A DNA stretch of 64,000 bases from Aquipluma nitroreducens. Lineage in GTDB: Bacteria > Bacteroidota > Bacteroidia > Bacteroidales > Prolixibacteraceae. The notes beneath the pieces are model-generated. The model had not been told where the DNA came from and did not search any database. It saw only the letters and a program-made list of their open reading frames with translations. Numbering within the stretch: position 1 is the stretch's first letter; each line of letters starts with the position of its first letter. Positions 35,573 through 44,917 of this stretch are shown one piece after another. Position numbers and translations under genes: made by a program. The stretch is from assembly GCF_009689585.1 (NCBI RefSeq), contig NZ_AP018694.1, forward strand, positions 2,867,001 through 2,931,000. The letters run 5' to 3'.

Positions 35573-35627
35573 GGTATAAAAAGCACATGCAATATTATTG
35601 TTGCTGATTAACTTAAATTTTCGATAG

Positions 35628-37523
35628 ATGAATAAGTCAATTCTTGTCTTCACTTTTTGTTTTTTGCTGCATCTGGCTCATGCGGAGAATAAAGACAGCA
35701 CTTGGGTGGTAAATAATTACACTAAAATTGAGCGGCAAATTCCCATGCGGGATGGGATTCGGTTATTCACTACGATTTATATTCCAAAGGATACCACCGA
35801 AAAGCATCCTTTTTTAATGACACGAACTCCCTATTCGTGCAGTCCTTACGGTGAAGCTAAATTCGCCTCCTTTTGGAAATCGTACACGATGTCGTACCTA
35901 AAGGAAGGTTATTTCATGGTTATTCAGGATGTGCGCGGAAGATGGATGAGTGAAGGTAAATTTGCCGATGTCAGGCCGTTTAATGCCAATAAAAAGACCA
36001 GTCAGGAAACGGACGAAGCCAGCGATAGCTACGATACTGTTGACTGGTTGCTTAAAAATATACCGAATAACAATGGCAAGGTTGGGGTCTTCGGAGTTTC
36101 CTATCCTGGATATTATTCCACAATGGCCGCTGCCTCCAATCACCCTGCAATTGTGGCCGTGAGTCCTCAGGCGCCGGTTACCAATTGGTTTATTGGCGAT
36201 GATGCCCATCACAATGGCGCCTTTTTCCTGATGGATAATTTTGGGTTTTATTCTGCAACTGGCTTTGGTTTTGGTCTGCCACACCCACATCCTAGGTCCA
36301 CAGCTCCAAAATCGGTAGGATTTTCGGTAAACGATAATTATAAATTTTTCCTTGAAGCCGGGACACTTAATCATATTGCTAAGTTGGTTGGCGATAGTGT
36401 TCCTTTCTGGAAAGAAATGTACGATCACCCCAACTACGACGGATACTGGAAGGCCCGCGATGCCAGAAATGCAACTAAAAACCTGTCTCCTGCCATGTTG
36501 TGGGTTGGCGGATTGTTCGATGCCGAAGACAATTGGGGAACATGGAATTCATACCAATCAGCAGAAAGCAATAACCCGGGCAAGGAGTTTAATAAAATAG
36601 TCATGGGTCCATGGTCGCACGGCCAATGGAGTGGCAAAAATGTCACTCACATGGGAAATGTATATTTTGGAAGCAATACCGGAGATTGGTACCAACAAAA
36701 TATTGAAATTCCTTTTTTCAATTATTACCTGAAGAACAAAGGCGATATCTCGCAATTGGCCGAAGCCACAATTTTTATTTCAGGAGAAAATACCTGGAGG
36801 AAGTTTAAGCAATGGCCGCCTGCCCAGAAAGAGGACAAAAACTTATTTCTGCAACCCAATGGCGGTCTGGATTGGAAAAAGCCAACCGTTAAAACCAGTT
36901 CGACGGAATACATCAGCGATCCGGCAAAACCGGTTCCTTATGCCGAAGGAATTCATTTGCATCGAACAACTGCTTATATGACCGACGACCAACGATTTGC
37001 TGAACGGAGAACTGATGTAATTACGTTTAAGACTGAAGTATTGACTGAAGATCTTACTGTTACCGGGATAATTAAAGCCAATCTTTTTACTTCGATTTCT
37101 ACTACAGATGCTGATTTTGTGGTAAAAGTGATCGATGTTTTTCCGGATAAATTCGCATACAACGATTCTGTTTATGCCAGTAAAAATTCGGTCAGATACC
37201 CAATGGGCGCTTACGAAATGTTGGTAAAAGGCGAAATTATGAGGGGTCGGTACCGAAACAGTTTTGAAAGGCCTGAACCGTTTGTACCCAACAAGGTTGC
37301 GCTTGTCAGGTTTAATATTGGCGATGTTGCCCACACGTTTAAAAAGGGGCATCGCGTTATGGTGCAGATTCAAAGCAGTTGGTTTCCTTTGGTCGATCGC
37401 AATCCGCAAAAGTTCGTCAATATTTATACGGCTACTGAAAACGATTTTCAGAAAGCCACGGTTCGTATTTATCACGACGAAAAGCACCAAAGCAGTGTTG
37501 TTTTGCCTGTCTTGAGAAACTGA
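35628..37523 (+). CDS. Exported CocE/NonD (S15 X-Pro peptidase-type) hydrolase
   Basis: 631 residues with a signal peptide (about 1-19, LHLAHAEN). The alpha/beta-hydrolase domain has the nucleophile Ser158 in GVFGVSYPGYYS, an acid-loop Asp in GGLFDAEDNW, and a His in GPWSHGQW. The C-terminal domain is the PepX_C-type beta-sandwich (MVQIQSSWFPLVDRNPQ). Family members include Xaa-Pro dipeptidyl peptidases, cocaine esterase and alpha-amino-acid ester hydrolases; sequence alone does not choose between them. It is the last gene of the sigma-controlled locus, directly after GH35. A role in peptides or ester groups of a glycoprotein substrate is possible. Confidence 0.85.
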   Translation: MNKSILVFTFCFLLHLAHAENKDSTWVVNNYTKIERQIPMRDGIRLFTTIYIPKDTTEKHPFLMTRTPYSCSPYGEAKFASFWKSYTMSYLKEGYFMVIQDVRGRWMSEGKFADVRPFNANKKTSQETDEASDSYDTVDWLLKNIPNNNGKVGVFGVSYPGYYSTMAAASNHPAIVAVSPQAPVTNWFIGDDAHHNGAFFLMDNFGFYSATGFGFGLPHPHPRSTAPKSVGFSVNDNYKFFLEAGTLNHIAKLVGDSVPFWKEMYDHPNYDGYWKARDARNATKNLSPAMLWVGGLFDAEDNWGTWNSYQSAESNNPGKEFNKIVMGPWSHGQWSGKNVTHMGNVYFGSNTGDWYQQNIEIPFFNYYLKNKGDISQLAEATIFISGENTWRKFKQWPPAQKEDKNLFLQPNGGLDWKKPTVKTSSTEYISDPAKPVPYAEGIHLHRTTAYMTDDQRFAERRTDVITFKTEVLTEDLTVTGIIKANLFTSISTTDADFVVKVIDVFPDKFAYNDSVYASKNSVRYPMGAYEMLVKGEIMRGRYRNSFERPEPFVPNKVALVRFNIGDVAHTFKKGHRVMVQIQSSWFPLVDRNPQKFVNIYTATENDFQKATVRIYHDEKHQSSVVLPVLRN

Positions 37524-37676
37524 ACGTTCTCTCGAATGTAATTCTTCGACCGGTCTGTCTGTTTTATTCTGAGATTGATTTACTTTGCATCGTTTATGGG
37601 GCAGGTATGTCGGGTGAAAATATTTCAGGAAAATAACGATTATCTGGACTCCCAATTTTAATCGCAAAAATTGATT

Positions 37677-40151
37677 ATGCCGAAACCTATAATAAACCGG
37701 TCGTTCTCCGATAAAAAAGCCCTGATTACTTCTCAGGGTGATATTACATACAGTCAGTTACTGAAAAGCATTCAGCAATTTGCCCAACTATTTGCCAACA
37801 AAGGCTACACCAAGGTTGCCATTTACGCCGAGAATTCGCCGTCGTGGATTTATGCTTTTTATGCTGCGCTGCAAAACGATTGCATTGCTATTCCGATTGA
37901 TTTTTTGGCTTCTGCCGAAGATGTAGCGTACATTATCGACGATTGTCAGCCCGAGTTGCTTTTTATCAGCTCCGGAATGACCGAATTGTTTGCCAAAGTC
38001 GATCTGAAAACTCAGCATAAACCTGAAGTTCTGGTTTTTGAAGAAATTGCCATCGATGAAACGGTATCCGAAAGTCAGTGGTTGGCGCCTGAAGATGACA
38101 ATACTACAGCGGTAATTATTTATACTTCAGGAACAACCGGTAGCCCGAAAGGGGTCATGCTTTCGTACACCAACATCAAGGAAAATATGAATGCGGTTAT
38201 CGGATGTGGCATTTTTACCCCCGACCGCCAGGTGATGGTTTTTCTGCCGCTTCACCACATTTTCCCGTTGGTCGGGTCGCTTATGGTTTCCTTTTATGTT
38301 GGAACGACCATTGCAATTGCCCCATCGATGCAATCGGCCGACCTGATGAAAACTTTTGCTGATAACGAAGTTGGTGTTTTTCTTGGAGTTCCTCGATTGT
38401 ACGAACTGATGTATCGAGGAATCAAGGCGAAGATCGATCAAAGTGCGATTGCCCGATTTCTGTACTGGCTGGTACTGAAGACGAAAAACCGAAAACTGGG
38501 AAAAACGCTTTTCAAAAAAGTGCATGAAGGATTTGGTGGCCATTTGCAATACATGATTTCAGGAGGAGCTGCGCTGAATAAGGAAGTTGGAACCTTTTTT
38601 TATGCATTGGGCTTCGATATTATGGAAGGTTTTGGGATGACTGAAGCTGCTCCGATGATTGCATTTCCGCGTCCCGGAAATATTGTAATTGGCGCAACCG
38701 GCCAGGCATTGCCCGGATTGACCGTCGAAATACGCGATGGAGAGATTGTAGCAAAAGGGCCGAGCATCATGAAGGGATATTACAATAGGGTAGAAGAGAC
38801 CGCTGAAGTGATCAAAGACGGATGGCTTTATACCGGTGATTTAGGTTATTTGGACAAGAACGGATTTCTATACATTACTGGCCGGAAAAAGGAAATTATT
38901 GTTTTGCCCAACGGAAAGAATATTAATCCGGTTGATATTGAAATGAAGCTCGACGGTTATTCAGGAGCGATTAAAGAAGCCGGTGTTTTTTTGCACAACG
39001 AGATGCTTCATGCGGTAATTCTTCCGGATTTTAATTTTTTGTCCGAAAATGGAGTTGAAGATATCAATCAGTATTTCCGCGATGTGGTGATTTCGCCTTT
39101 CAATGCCGAAATGAGCTCGTACAAGCGGATTATGCAATTTACGCTGGTGAATTCGGAGTTGCCCCGGACACGTTTATCCAAGCTTCAGCGTTTCAAATTC
39201 GAGGAGTTCTTGGTGCAAAAGGAGAAGAAGAAAACGGCATCGGATGAGCCTGATACGGAAGAATATCATGCCATCAAATCATTTATCGAAAGTCAGGTCG
39301 ATATGGATATTTTGCCTGATCATCACCTGGTATTCGATATTTCGATGGACTCGCTGAGCAAATTAAGCCTGATCGATTTCATCGAAAAAAGCTTTGGAAT
39401 TAAACTCGACGAAGAACAACTGCTCAAATTCCCATCTATCCGGAAAATTGCCGAACACATTCAAAGCAATAAATTGTTTCACAAAACCGATCAGGATTCG
39501 GGATGGGCTGGCGATTTAAAAGACAATTCGGATGTGATTTTGCCGAAAACGTCCTTTTTGCTTCATCCAATTGTCAATGCTGTTCGCGGATTTTTTCGTT
39601 TATTCTTTCAGTTCGAAGGGAAAGGGATGGAAAATATTCCTGAAGGGGCATGTTTTTTTGCGCCAAATCACGAAAGCAAACTCGATGCTTTTCTGGTGCT
39701 TTCGTACCTCGATAAACCAACTCTAATGAATACGTTTTCGTACGCCAAGAAAGATCACGTGAAAAGTGGGGTGCGTCGTTATGTAGCCAGCCGCAGCAAT
39801 GTAATTGTGATGGATTTGTCGAAAGACCTGAAACATTCTATCCTGAAAATGGCTGAAGTGGTGAAACAGGGAAAGAAGATTTTGATATTTCCGGAAGGAA
39901 CACGAACCCAAAGTGGCAAACTGGGCAAATTTCATAAAACCTATGCTATTTTAAGCTCCGAATTGAATGTCCCGGTTGTCCCGGTTGTGATTACCGGAGC
40001 TTACGCAGCAATGTCGTCAGGAGCAAAAAAAATTAAACGGGGCGAAAAAATTACCATCGAGTTTTTACCGGCTATTTCTCCTGAAGGAAAAACTCCTGAA
40101 GAACTGAATGCTTTGGTAAGAGAGAAGATTGCTGAGGCAAAAAATAGATAA
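37677..40151 (+). CDS. Acyl-AMP ligase/ACP/PlsC acyltransferase fusion
   Basis: 824 residues from ATG 37677. Residues ~1-530 are an adenylate-forming ligase (YTSGTTGSPKGVMLSY, GFGMTEAAP, YTGDLGYLD, GRKKEII). Residues ~540-600 are an acyl-carrier-protein domain, with Ser559 in the DSL motif as the phosphopantetheine site. Residues ~640-824 are a PlsC-type acyltransferase with NHESKLD (NHx4D motif) and FPEGTRTQSGKLGKFHK. The chain resembles E. coli Aas (acyl-ACP synthetase with 2-acyl-GPE acyltransferase) but with an added internal ACP. It probably activates free or host fatty acids and transfers them to lysophospholipids. The gene is monocistronic, between the PUL and the cell-wall group. Confidence 0.92.
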   Translation: MPKPIINRSFSDKKALITSQGDITYSQLLKSIQQFAQLFANKGYTKVAIYAENSPSWIYAFYAALQNDCIAIPIDFLASAEDVAYIIDDCQPELLFISSGMTELFAKVDLKTQHKPEVLVFEEIAIDETVSESQWLAPEDDNTTAVIIYTSGTTGSPKGVMLSYTNIKENMNAVIGCGIFTPDRQVMVFLPLHHIFPLVGSLMVSFYVGTTIAIAPSMQSADLMKTFADNEVGVFLGVPRLYELMYRGIKAKIDQSAIARFLYWLVLKTKNRKLGKTLFKKVHEGFGGHLQYMISGGAALNKEVGTFFYALGFDIMEGFGMTEAAPMIAFPRPGNIVIGATGQALPGLTVEIRDGEIVAKGPSIMKGYYNRVEETAEVIKDGWLYTGDLGYLDKNGFLYITGRKKEIIVLPNGKNINPVDIEMKLDGYSGAIKEAGVFLHNEMLHAVILPDFNFLSENGVEDINQYFRDVVISPFNAEMSSYKRIMQFTLVNSELPRTRLSKLQRFKFEEFLVQKEKKKTASDEPDTEEYHAIKSFIESQVDMDILPDHHLVFDISMDSLSKLSLIDFIEKSFGIKLDEEQLLKFPSIRKIAEHIQSNKLFHKTDQDSGWAGDLKDNSDVILPKTSFLLHPIVNAVRGFFRLFFQFEGKGMENIPEGACFFAPNHESKLDAFLVLSYLDKPTLMNTFSYAKKDHVKSGVRRYVASRSNVIVMDLSKDLKHSILKMAEVVKQGKKILIFPEGTRTQSGKLGKFHKTYAILSSELNVPVVPVVITGAYAAMSSGAKKIKRGEKITIEFLPAISPEGKTPEELNALVREKIAEAKNR

Positions 40152-40179
40152 TTTGTATTTTGATAATGTCCGTCAGCTG

Positions 40180-40200
40180 AAGCAGACGGCAAAGGATAAT
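40180..40200. repeat. Short interspersed repeat, copy 1
   Basis: AAGCAGACGGCAAAGGATAAT also occurs, with one base changed, at 54988-55008 (AAGCAGACGGCAAAGAATAAT). It lies between convergent genes. Confidence 0.55.
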
Positions 40201-40209
40201 ATATTCTTA

Positions 40210-41082
40210 TTATTTCTTCTTCCTTATCGCAATCACATTCGGCATTTTCCGGAAATGATCGTTGTCGTCATTGTCGCAGGTGTTCGATACATAGCTGCCG
40301 TATTTGGCAATAATGGTATCGCCTGTATTCACATAAAAGCTGGTTTCCGGTCCACCTTCGAGGTAAACAGTGGTTCGTATGTTAATGGGCAAAGCTTTCA
40401 ATAAGGAAATCATGTTGATGTGGGTGTATGGCGAACGGGTAAAAATGAAATACAGGTTGCTCTCGGCATCGGTGGCCGCCAAAATCATGCTGCACGACTG
40501 ATCGGGGCGCTTTGTAAAAGCCATTCCTTCACCTTTGTCATTGATCATGCGCATCCCCTGACAGACTGAGTGATACTGATTTTTAATCTTTTCCCAATCT
40601 TTTTGGTAGGTGTCAATAATTTCGAAAGGCGGTTTCTTTGGGTCTTTCGGGTGCATGGCCAGTAAGGCGTTGTAATAATTATTCTTCGCAGGGTTATTCA
40701 GGTGGTTATAGTTCTTCATGTACCCTTTATTCGACTGCGTTTTATTATATCGGTACATTCCGGCATTCACAATGATGTTCTGGTCGAATTCCTGCGCCCA
40801 ATCGGGAGCTGTTCTGGGTAGATTTCCGTGTTCTGATGCGGTCAAAAACTCGAAGTCGAATTTTTGGGCATCCACTTTCAGTATACTAATTTTCGAGTCG
40901 CCAACCACCGATTTTTCGGGAGTTTCCAATTCGGCCAGTTGCAAACCATCCATCAGGTTTTTCCATGGAATTTCACCTCCCCAAGTGGTCTGCGCCTGCC
41001 CCGACATCAGATTCAGGAAAAACAGCAGGGTCAGGAACGTAATTTTCCCGGTGTGCCAATGGATCGCTGTTGCTTTAAACAT
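40210..41082 (-). CDS. NAGPA-type phosphodiester glycosidase domain protein (DUF2233)
   Basis: 290 residues with an N-terminal signal or membrane segment (TFLTLLFFLNLMSGQAQ). The body matches the phosphodiester glycosidase family: NIIVNAGMYRYN, GMRMINDKGEGMAFTKRPDQ, and the conserved YLEGGPETSFYV near residue 245. Members cleave N-acetylglucosamine-1-phosphodiesters or related envelope sugar phosphates. Its start overlaps the stop of the upstream minus-strand gene by 8 bp (ATG 41082 within the coding end of the 41075-42193 gene), which indicates translational coupling. Because that neighbour looks like a lytic-transglycosylase-like protein, a cell-wall role is plausible. Substrate not shown. 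Confidence 0.8.
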   Translation of the reverse strand: MFKATAIHWHTGKITFLTLLFFLNLMSGQAQTTWGGEIPWKNLMDGLQLAELETPEKSVVGDSKISILKVDAQKFDFEFLTASEHGNLPRTAPDWAQEFDQNIIVNAGMYRYNKTQSNKGYMKNYNHLNNPAKNNYYNALLAMHPKDPKKPPFEIIDTYQKDWEKIKNQYHSVCQGMRMINDKGEGMAFTKRPDQSCSMILAATDAESNLYFIFTRSPYTHINMISLLKALPINIRTTVYLEGGPETSFYVNTGDTIIAKYGSYVSNTCDNDDNDHFRKMPNVIAIRKKK

Positions 41083-42193
41083 CGGTAAAATTGAATCGGG
41101 AATTTTTGAATGGGAATAAATCGAATAATTCTCCGGAATAATAGAACTCGTAGGCTACGGCACCAAATGAGTACTTTTTACCCTTGATGTTTATACCAGA
41201 ACCACCCACAACCGGATTTTCCTTAGGTACCGAAACTTCGTAACCGATGTTATACAAGGTTGCTAAAATTTCAGGACGTTCGCTGATCGGAAATCCTGAT
41301 TTTTCCCATTGCGCATTGATTTGCTTTACGTTGAGCGCAGCATACAGGTACGAATAATAATGATTTTTGTAAGAAGTCAGTCGGCTGAAACGCTCCTGAG
41401 CGATGTTTTGGGTGTGAAAATCGAGCAGGTTTTCGTATCGTTTGCCCAAGTAAAAAATAGATGTGCTGTCTTTTAGGTTTTTTTCGATAGTTTGAGCTGT
41501 AGGTACTTTTATACCAGTCACTCCCAGCGAAAAGGTTGTTTCTACCGAAAGGATTTTTAAAGGTCCGATCCACTTCTTATAGGCTTCGCGGCTCGAATTG
41601 AATAAACGGATTTGTTCTCCAACCAGGACAGATACAATTAGGCGAGGCTCTACTCCGGTAACCTCTGCAACCGAATCAATTAGCGGTTTATCTTTTGCTA
41701 CAGCCAACTTAAAGTCCTGCCATTCCGGAATATTCATCCATTCGAAAACACTTTGTGCCTTAATTTTTTCTTTTTTCGCATCGCCACTTTCAACAAACTC
41801 ATTAACCTCTTTCTTGTATTTTTCATCTTGTTGCATGTACATGTCAACAGCCTCAAGCATTCGTTGAGATTGTTTCAGGTCGTGGCTTTCGAAATAGGCA
41901 TTCTGAATGTAGTAAGCATTGGTAGGATAATACTTGCTTAAAACTGCCAGGTTGTGAAGAAATTTGGCTTCACTGAGGTCTGTTTTGGAGTTGTCTCCAT
42001 CAGTCCCCCGACCGTATTTATCTTTTATTTCCTGAAAATACCGGTCATTCAGGTCAACAACTCCGGGGTCATCTGTCAGGTGAAATTTTACTGCAAAAAA
42101 TCCAACCGTCAAACCCAATCCAATTAAGGCGAAAATACCCGCAAATCCCAATCCTAAATACTTCAAAATCTTGCGGAAAACACTGTTTTTCAT
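41075..42193 (-). CDS. Membrane-anchored lytic-transglycosylase-like protein
   Basis: 372 residues. One N-terminal membrane helix (about 13-35). No named family is certain. In the middle, GVEPRLIVSVLVGEQIRLF, then SLGVTGIKVPTAQTIE, then LYAALNVKQINAQWEKSG with EILATLYNIG follow the order and spacing of lytic transglycosylases (Glu in a VEPRL...GEQ helix, an SLG...TA motif, and a Y...YN.G C-terminal helix). That would make the Glu of GEQ the catalytic acid. This is a structural guess from motif order; similarity to DUF1402-like proteins is also possible. It overlaps the phosphodiester glycosidase gene, and the M23 peptidase is divergent. Confidence 0.6.
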   Translation of the reverse strand: MKNSVFRKILKYLGLGFAGIFALIGLGLTVGFFAVKFHLTDDPGVVDLNDRYFQEIKDKYGRGTDGDNSKTDLSEAKFLHNLAVLSKYYPTNAYYIQNAYFESHDLKQSQRMLEAVDMYMQQDEKYKKEVNEFVESGDAKKEKIKAQSVFEWMNIPEWQDFKLAVAKDKPLIDSVAEVTGVEPRLIVSVLVGEQIRLFNSSREAYKKWIGPLKILSVETTFSLGVTGIKVPTAQTIEKNLKDSTSIFYLGKRYENLLDFHTQNIAQERFSRLTSYKNHYYSYLYAALNVKQINAQWEKSGFPISERPEILATLYNIGYEVSVPKENPVVGGSGINIKGKKYSFGAVAYEFYYSGELFDLFPFKNSRFNFTDV

Positions 42194-42356
42194 TTTTTCA
42201 ATTCTCCTCTTAAGAACAACTGCAAATGTATTAAAAGGTGTTATTGTTTGTTAAAATGGCCATGTCTTTTAGCAGAAAGTTGTGAAATTATTAATGAAAA
42301 AGTTACCTTCGCTTCCCGTTCAAATTTTTGAGCTAGTATTAACCCAAATTTTGAAG

Positions 42357-43271
42357 ATGAAAATATCCATCATAACACTTGCAGTAAGCGTACTGTTTTC
42401 TTTGTATAGCACTGCCCAAGAGCCCATTCCGGCAACAATTAATCCAATAAATGAAACTTTTCAGGTCGACACTCTGGCCAATGACGGTGAAGAATTGGAA
42501 GTCGACTCTCTGAAATTGACAAATGACGAAACACTCTATAAAAGCATTTGGAATTCTACTCAGATTAAATACCCGATCAATACCCTTCCCAATAAAAATG
42601 ATACCATTACCATTTCTCTTTTGAATTCAGGAGACAGTCCGTTTGTAATGCCAGTAAAAGGGCAGATTTTGTCGAAGTTTGGTCCTCGTCACCGTAGAAT
42701 GCACACCGGAACTGATATTAGGCTGAATTCGGGAGATACCGTTCGTTGTGCTTTCGATGGCCGTGTGCGGCTTGCTAAAGTTTTTCGGGGCTATGGAAAT
42801 TTAGTTTTGGTAAGGCATAATAATGGACTTGAAACTATTTATGCTCACCTGAAAGCAATTAAGGTAAAGGTAAACGACACGGTTAAAGCCGGGGATTTGA
42901 TCGGTTTGGGAGGACGAACCGGCAGGGCAACATGCAACCACCTTCACTTCGAGACACGACTTTTCGGAGAACCATTCGATTCGAATAAATACATTGATTA
43001 TGAAACGTTTGCTCTTCGTTCAGACAAAGTAATTTACAAGAATAAACAGTTTGTGACTGATTTAAAGGACTTGAGAGATAAACCTGCTCCTGAAAATAAG
43101 CTTCTTTTAGCTTCTGGGCGGAGTGGAGCTTCCAAACATGTGATCAGAAAGGGTGATAACCTTTGGGTAATTGCTAAAAAGTACAATACAACCGTAAAAA
43201 AACTTTGTGCAGTCAATAAAATCACGGCTTCAAAAACATTGAAAGTAGGTTCGGTTCTTCGCATTAACTAA
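42357..43271 (+). CDS. M23 peptidase with C-terminal LysM domain
   Basis: 304 residues from ATG 42357 (signal peptide ISIITLAVSVLFSLYSTAQ). The LytM/M23 domain is at residues ~115-225 (GQILSKFGPRHRRMHTGTDI, with His and Asp ligands; CNHLHFETRLFG with the terminal HLH). A LysM domain closes the protein (KGDNLWVIAKKYNTTVKKL). It cuts peptidoglycan peptide cross-links or acts as an EnvC-like activator, with LysM binding the wall. It is divergent from the lytic-transglycosylase-like gene, sharing a cell-wall theme. Confidence 0.92.
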   Translation: MKISIITLAVSVLFSLYSTAQEPIPATINPINETFQVDTLANDGEELEVDSLKLTNDETLYKSIWNSTQIKYPINTLPNKNDTITISLLNSGDSPFVMPVKGQILSKFGPRHRRMHTGTDIRLNSGDTVRCAFDGRVRLAKVFRGYGNLVLVRHNNGLETIYAHLKAIKVKVNDTVKAGDLIGLGGRTGRATCNHLHFETRLFGEPFDSNKYIDYETFALRSDKVIYKNKQFVTDLKDLRDKPAPENKLLLASGRSGASKHVIRKGDNLWVIAKKYNTTVKKLCAVNKITASKTLKVGSVLRIN

Positions 43272-43316
43272 GCGAATATCATAGCCTTTGGCTTCCGGAA
43301 AACAAAATTCGGATGC

Positions 43317-43360
43317 AAGAAAGACAGTTTTTCGATCTCGGAAGGCTGTCTTTCTTCTTT
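43317..43360 (+). terminator. Rho-independent terminator after the M23 gene
   Basis: AAGAAAGACAG (43317-43327) pairs with CTGTCTTTCTT (43346-43356), followed by CTTT. Confidence 0.75.
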
Positions 43361-43443
43361 ATAGCTCTTGATTAACCCAATACCAGCGATCAAAATATTC
43401 AATAACTTTATCCTGAATTTACTAACCACAAACCTGATTCACC

Positions 43444-44700
43444 ATGATTAAAAGTCTGCTTTCTATTTTCAGTTTGACAGGAATTTTTCTTTTCTCTTCC
43501 TGTAGTACTTCGGTTGCACCAAAATCTTCAAATCATCAGGGTTACATCAAAGTTGAAGGGCAAAACCTGATTGCTCCTGATGGCAATAAATTTTTCATTC
43601 AGGGAATTAATTTGGGTAATTGGCTAAACCCCGAAGGATATATGTTCGGTTTTAAAAAGACTAGTTCTGCCCGTTTGATCAATCAAGCCTTTTGTGAAAT
43701 GGTTGGACCTGATTTCACCAATCAGTTCTGGAAGCAGTTCAAGGACAATTACATTACGCGCGAAGACATTCGGTACATTCGCAAAACGGGAATGAATACC
43801 ATTCGCATGCCATTCCATTACAAGTTATTCACCGATGAAGATTACATGGGATTGAGTGTCAACCAGGATGGGTTTCAGCGTTTGGATAGCCTGGTTTCGT
43901 GGTGTCGCGAATCGGAAATTTACCTGATTTTGGATATGCACGATGCACCTGGCGGGCAAACCGGCGATAACATCGACGATAGCTATGGTTATCCATGGCT
44001 GATGACCAGTGAAGACAGTCAAAAACAGTTTACTGAAATCTGGAAGAAAATAGCAGAGCACTATCAGAATGAACCGGTGATTTTGGGCTACGATTTATTA
44101 AATGAACCCATTGCAACCTACTTCCCCGATGAAAAAGAAAAGTTGAATGCTGCGCTGGAACCAATTTATAAGCGTGCTGTTGCAGCGATTCGGGAAGTGG
44201 ATAAAAACCATATCATTCTTTTGGGTGGCGCTCAGTGGAACGGAAACTTCCGTGTTTTCCACGATTCGAAGTTCGACGATAAACTGATGTACACCTGCCA
44301 CCGCTACTGGTGCGATACGCTGCAAACCAATATTCAGGATTTTGTCAGTTTCCGCGACTCGGTAAATTTGCCAATCTATATGGGCGAAACCGGTGAAAAT
44401 ACGGATCAGTGGATTGGCGCCTGGACTCGATTAATGGAACGAAACAACATTGGCTGGACTTACTGGCCATTTAAAAAGATGGACAGTCCAAGAGGCGTTA
44501 TGAGTATTACGCCACCAGAGAATTGGGATAAAATCATCGAATTTACAGAAAGTCCTAGAAATGGGTTTGATGAGATCCGGAAAGCCCGGCCTGATCAGGA
44601 GTTGGTGAAAAAAGCCATGCTTCAGTTGATTGAAAACTGTAAATACAAGAACTGTAAGGTAAACGAAGGCTATGTGAAAGCCATTGGAATGAAGCCATAA
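43444..44700 (+). CDS. GH5-family glycoside hydrolase (lipoprotein)
   Basis: 418 residues. A lipoprotein signal ends at Cys (LFSSCSTS). The TIM barrel carries GINLGNWLNPEGYM, NTIRMPFHYKLF, the acid/base Glu221 in YDLLNEPIA and the nucleophile Glu315 in YMGETGEN. The start of the mature protein (GNKFFIQGINLGNWL) matches the exo-beta-1,3-glucanase/cellulase-like subgroup. Substrate (beta-glucan, cellulose or mannan) cannot be fixed. An IS element begins 27 bp after its stop, so any downstream partner has been cut off. Confidence 0.9.
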   Translation: MIKSLLSIFSLTGIFLFSSCSTSVAPKSSNHQGYIKVEGQNLIAPDGNKFFIQGINLGNWLNPEGYMFGFKKTSSARLINQAFCEMVGPDFTNQFWKQFKDNYITREDIRYIRKTGMNTIRMPFHYKLFTDEDYMGLSVNQDGFQRLDSLVSWCRESEIYLILDMHDAPGGQTGDNIDDSYGYPWLMTSEDSQKQFTEIWKKIAEHYQNEPVILGYDLLNEPIATYFPDEKEKLNAALEPIYKRAVAAIREVDKNHIILLGGAQWNGNFRVFHDSKFDDKLMYTCHRYWCDTLQTNIQDFVSFRDSVNLPIYMGETGENTDQWIGAWTRLMERNNIGWTYWPFKKMDSPRGVMSITPPENWDKIIEFTESPRNGFDEIRKARPDQELVKKAMLQLIENCKYKNCKVNEGYVKAIGMKP

Positions 44701-44843
44701 AATGCTTTGTCTTTGAAGGCAATGTGGTCAAAAATAGTTGGTGATTTTTTGGAAAATAATTAGTAAGCTCCACGCAGTTAATCCGAAGAGGAAGCAGGCT
44801 CTGATGGAGATCAACCTGCCAGCAATAAGGTTAACGCATAAAC

Positions 44844-44890
44844 AGTAATACAAGGGTAGTCCAACAAGCTGCCCTTTTTCTGTTATTACT
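44844..44890 (-). other. Extended hairpin at the 3' end of the IS transposase transcript
   Basis: AGTAATA (44844-44850) pairs with TATTACT (44884-44890), and inside GGGTAG (44854-44859) with CTGCCC (44869-44874, one wobble). It is downstream of the transposase stop, in the 180 bp of noncoding IS DNA, and may act as a terminator or as structured RNA. Confidence 0.45.
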
Positions 44891-44917
44891 GGTATGCCCA
44901 CAATGGCTTAAAAAAAC

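Noticed and set aside
36843-37667. 274-codon minus-strand frame across the 3' end of the CocE gene
   Set aside because: It overlaps the conserved C-terminal domain of the CocE hydrolase and shows no family motif.
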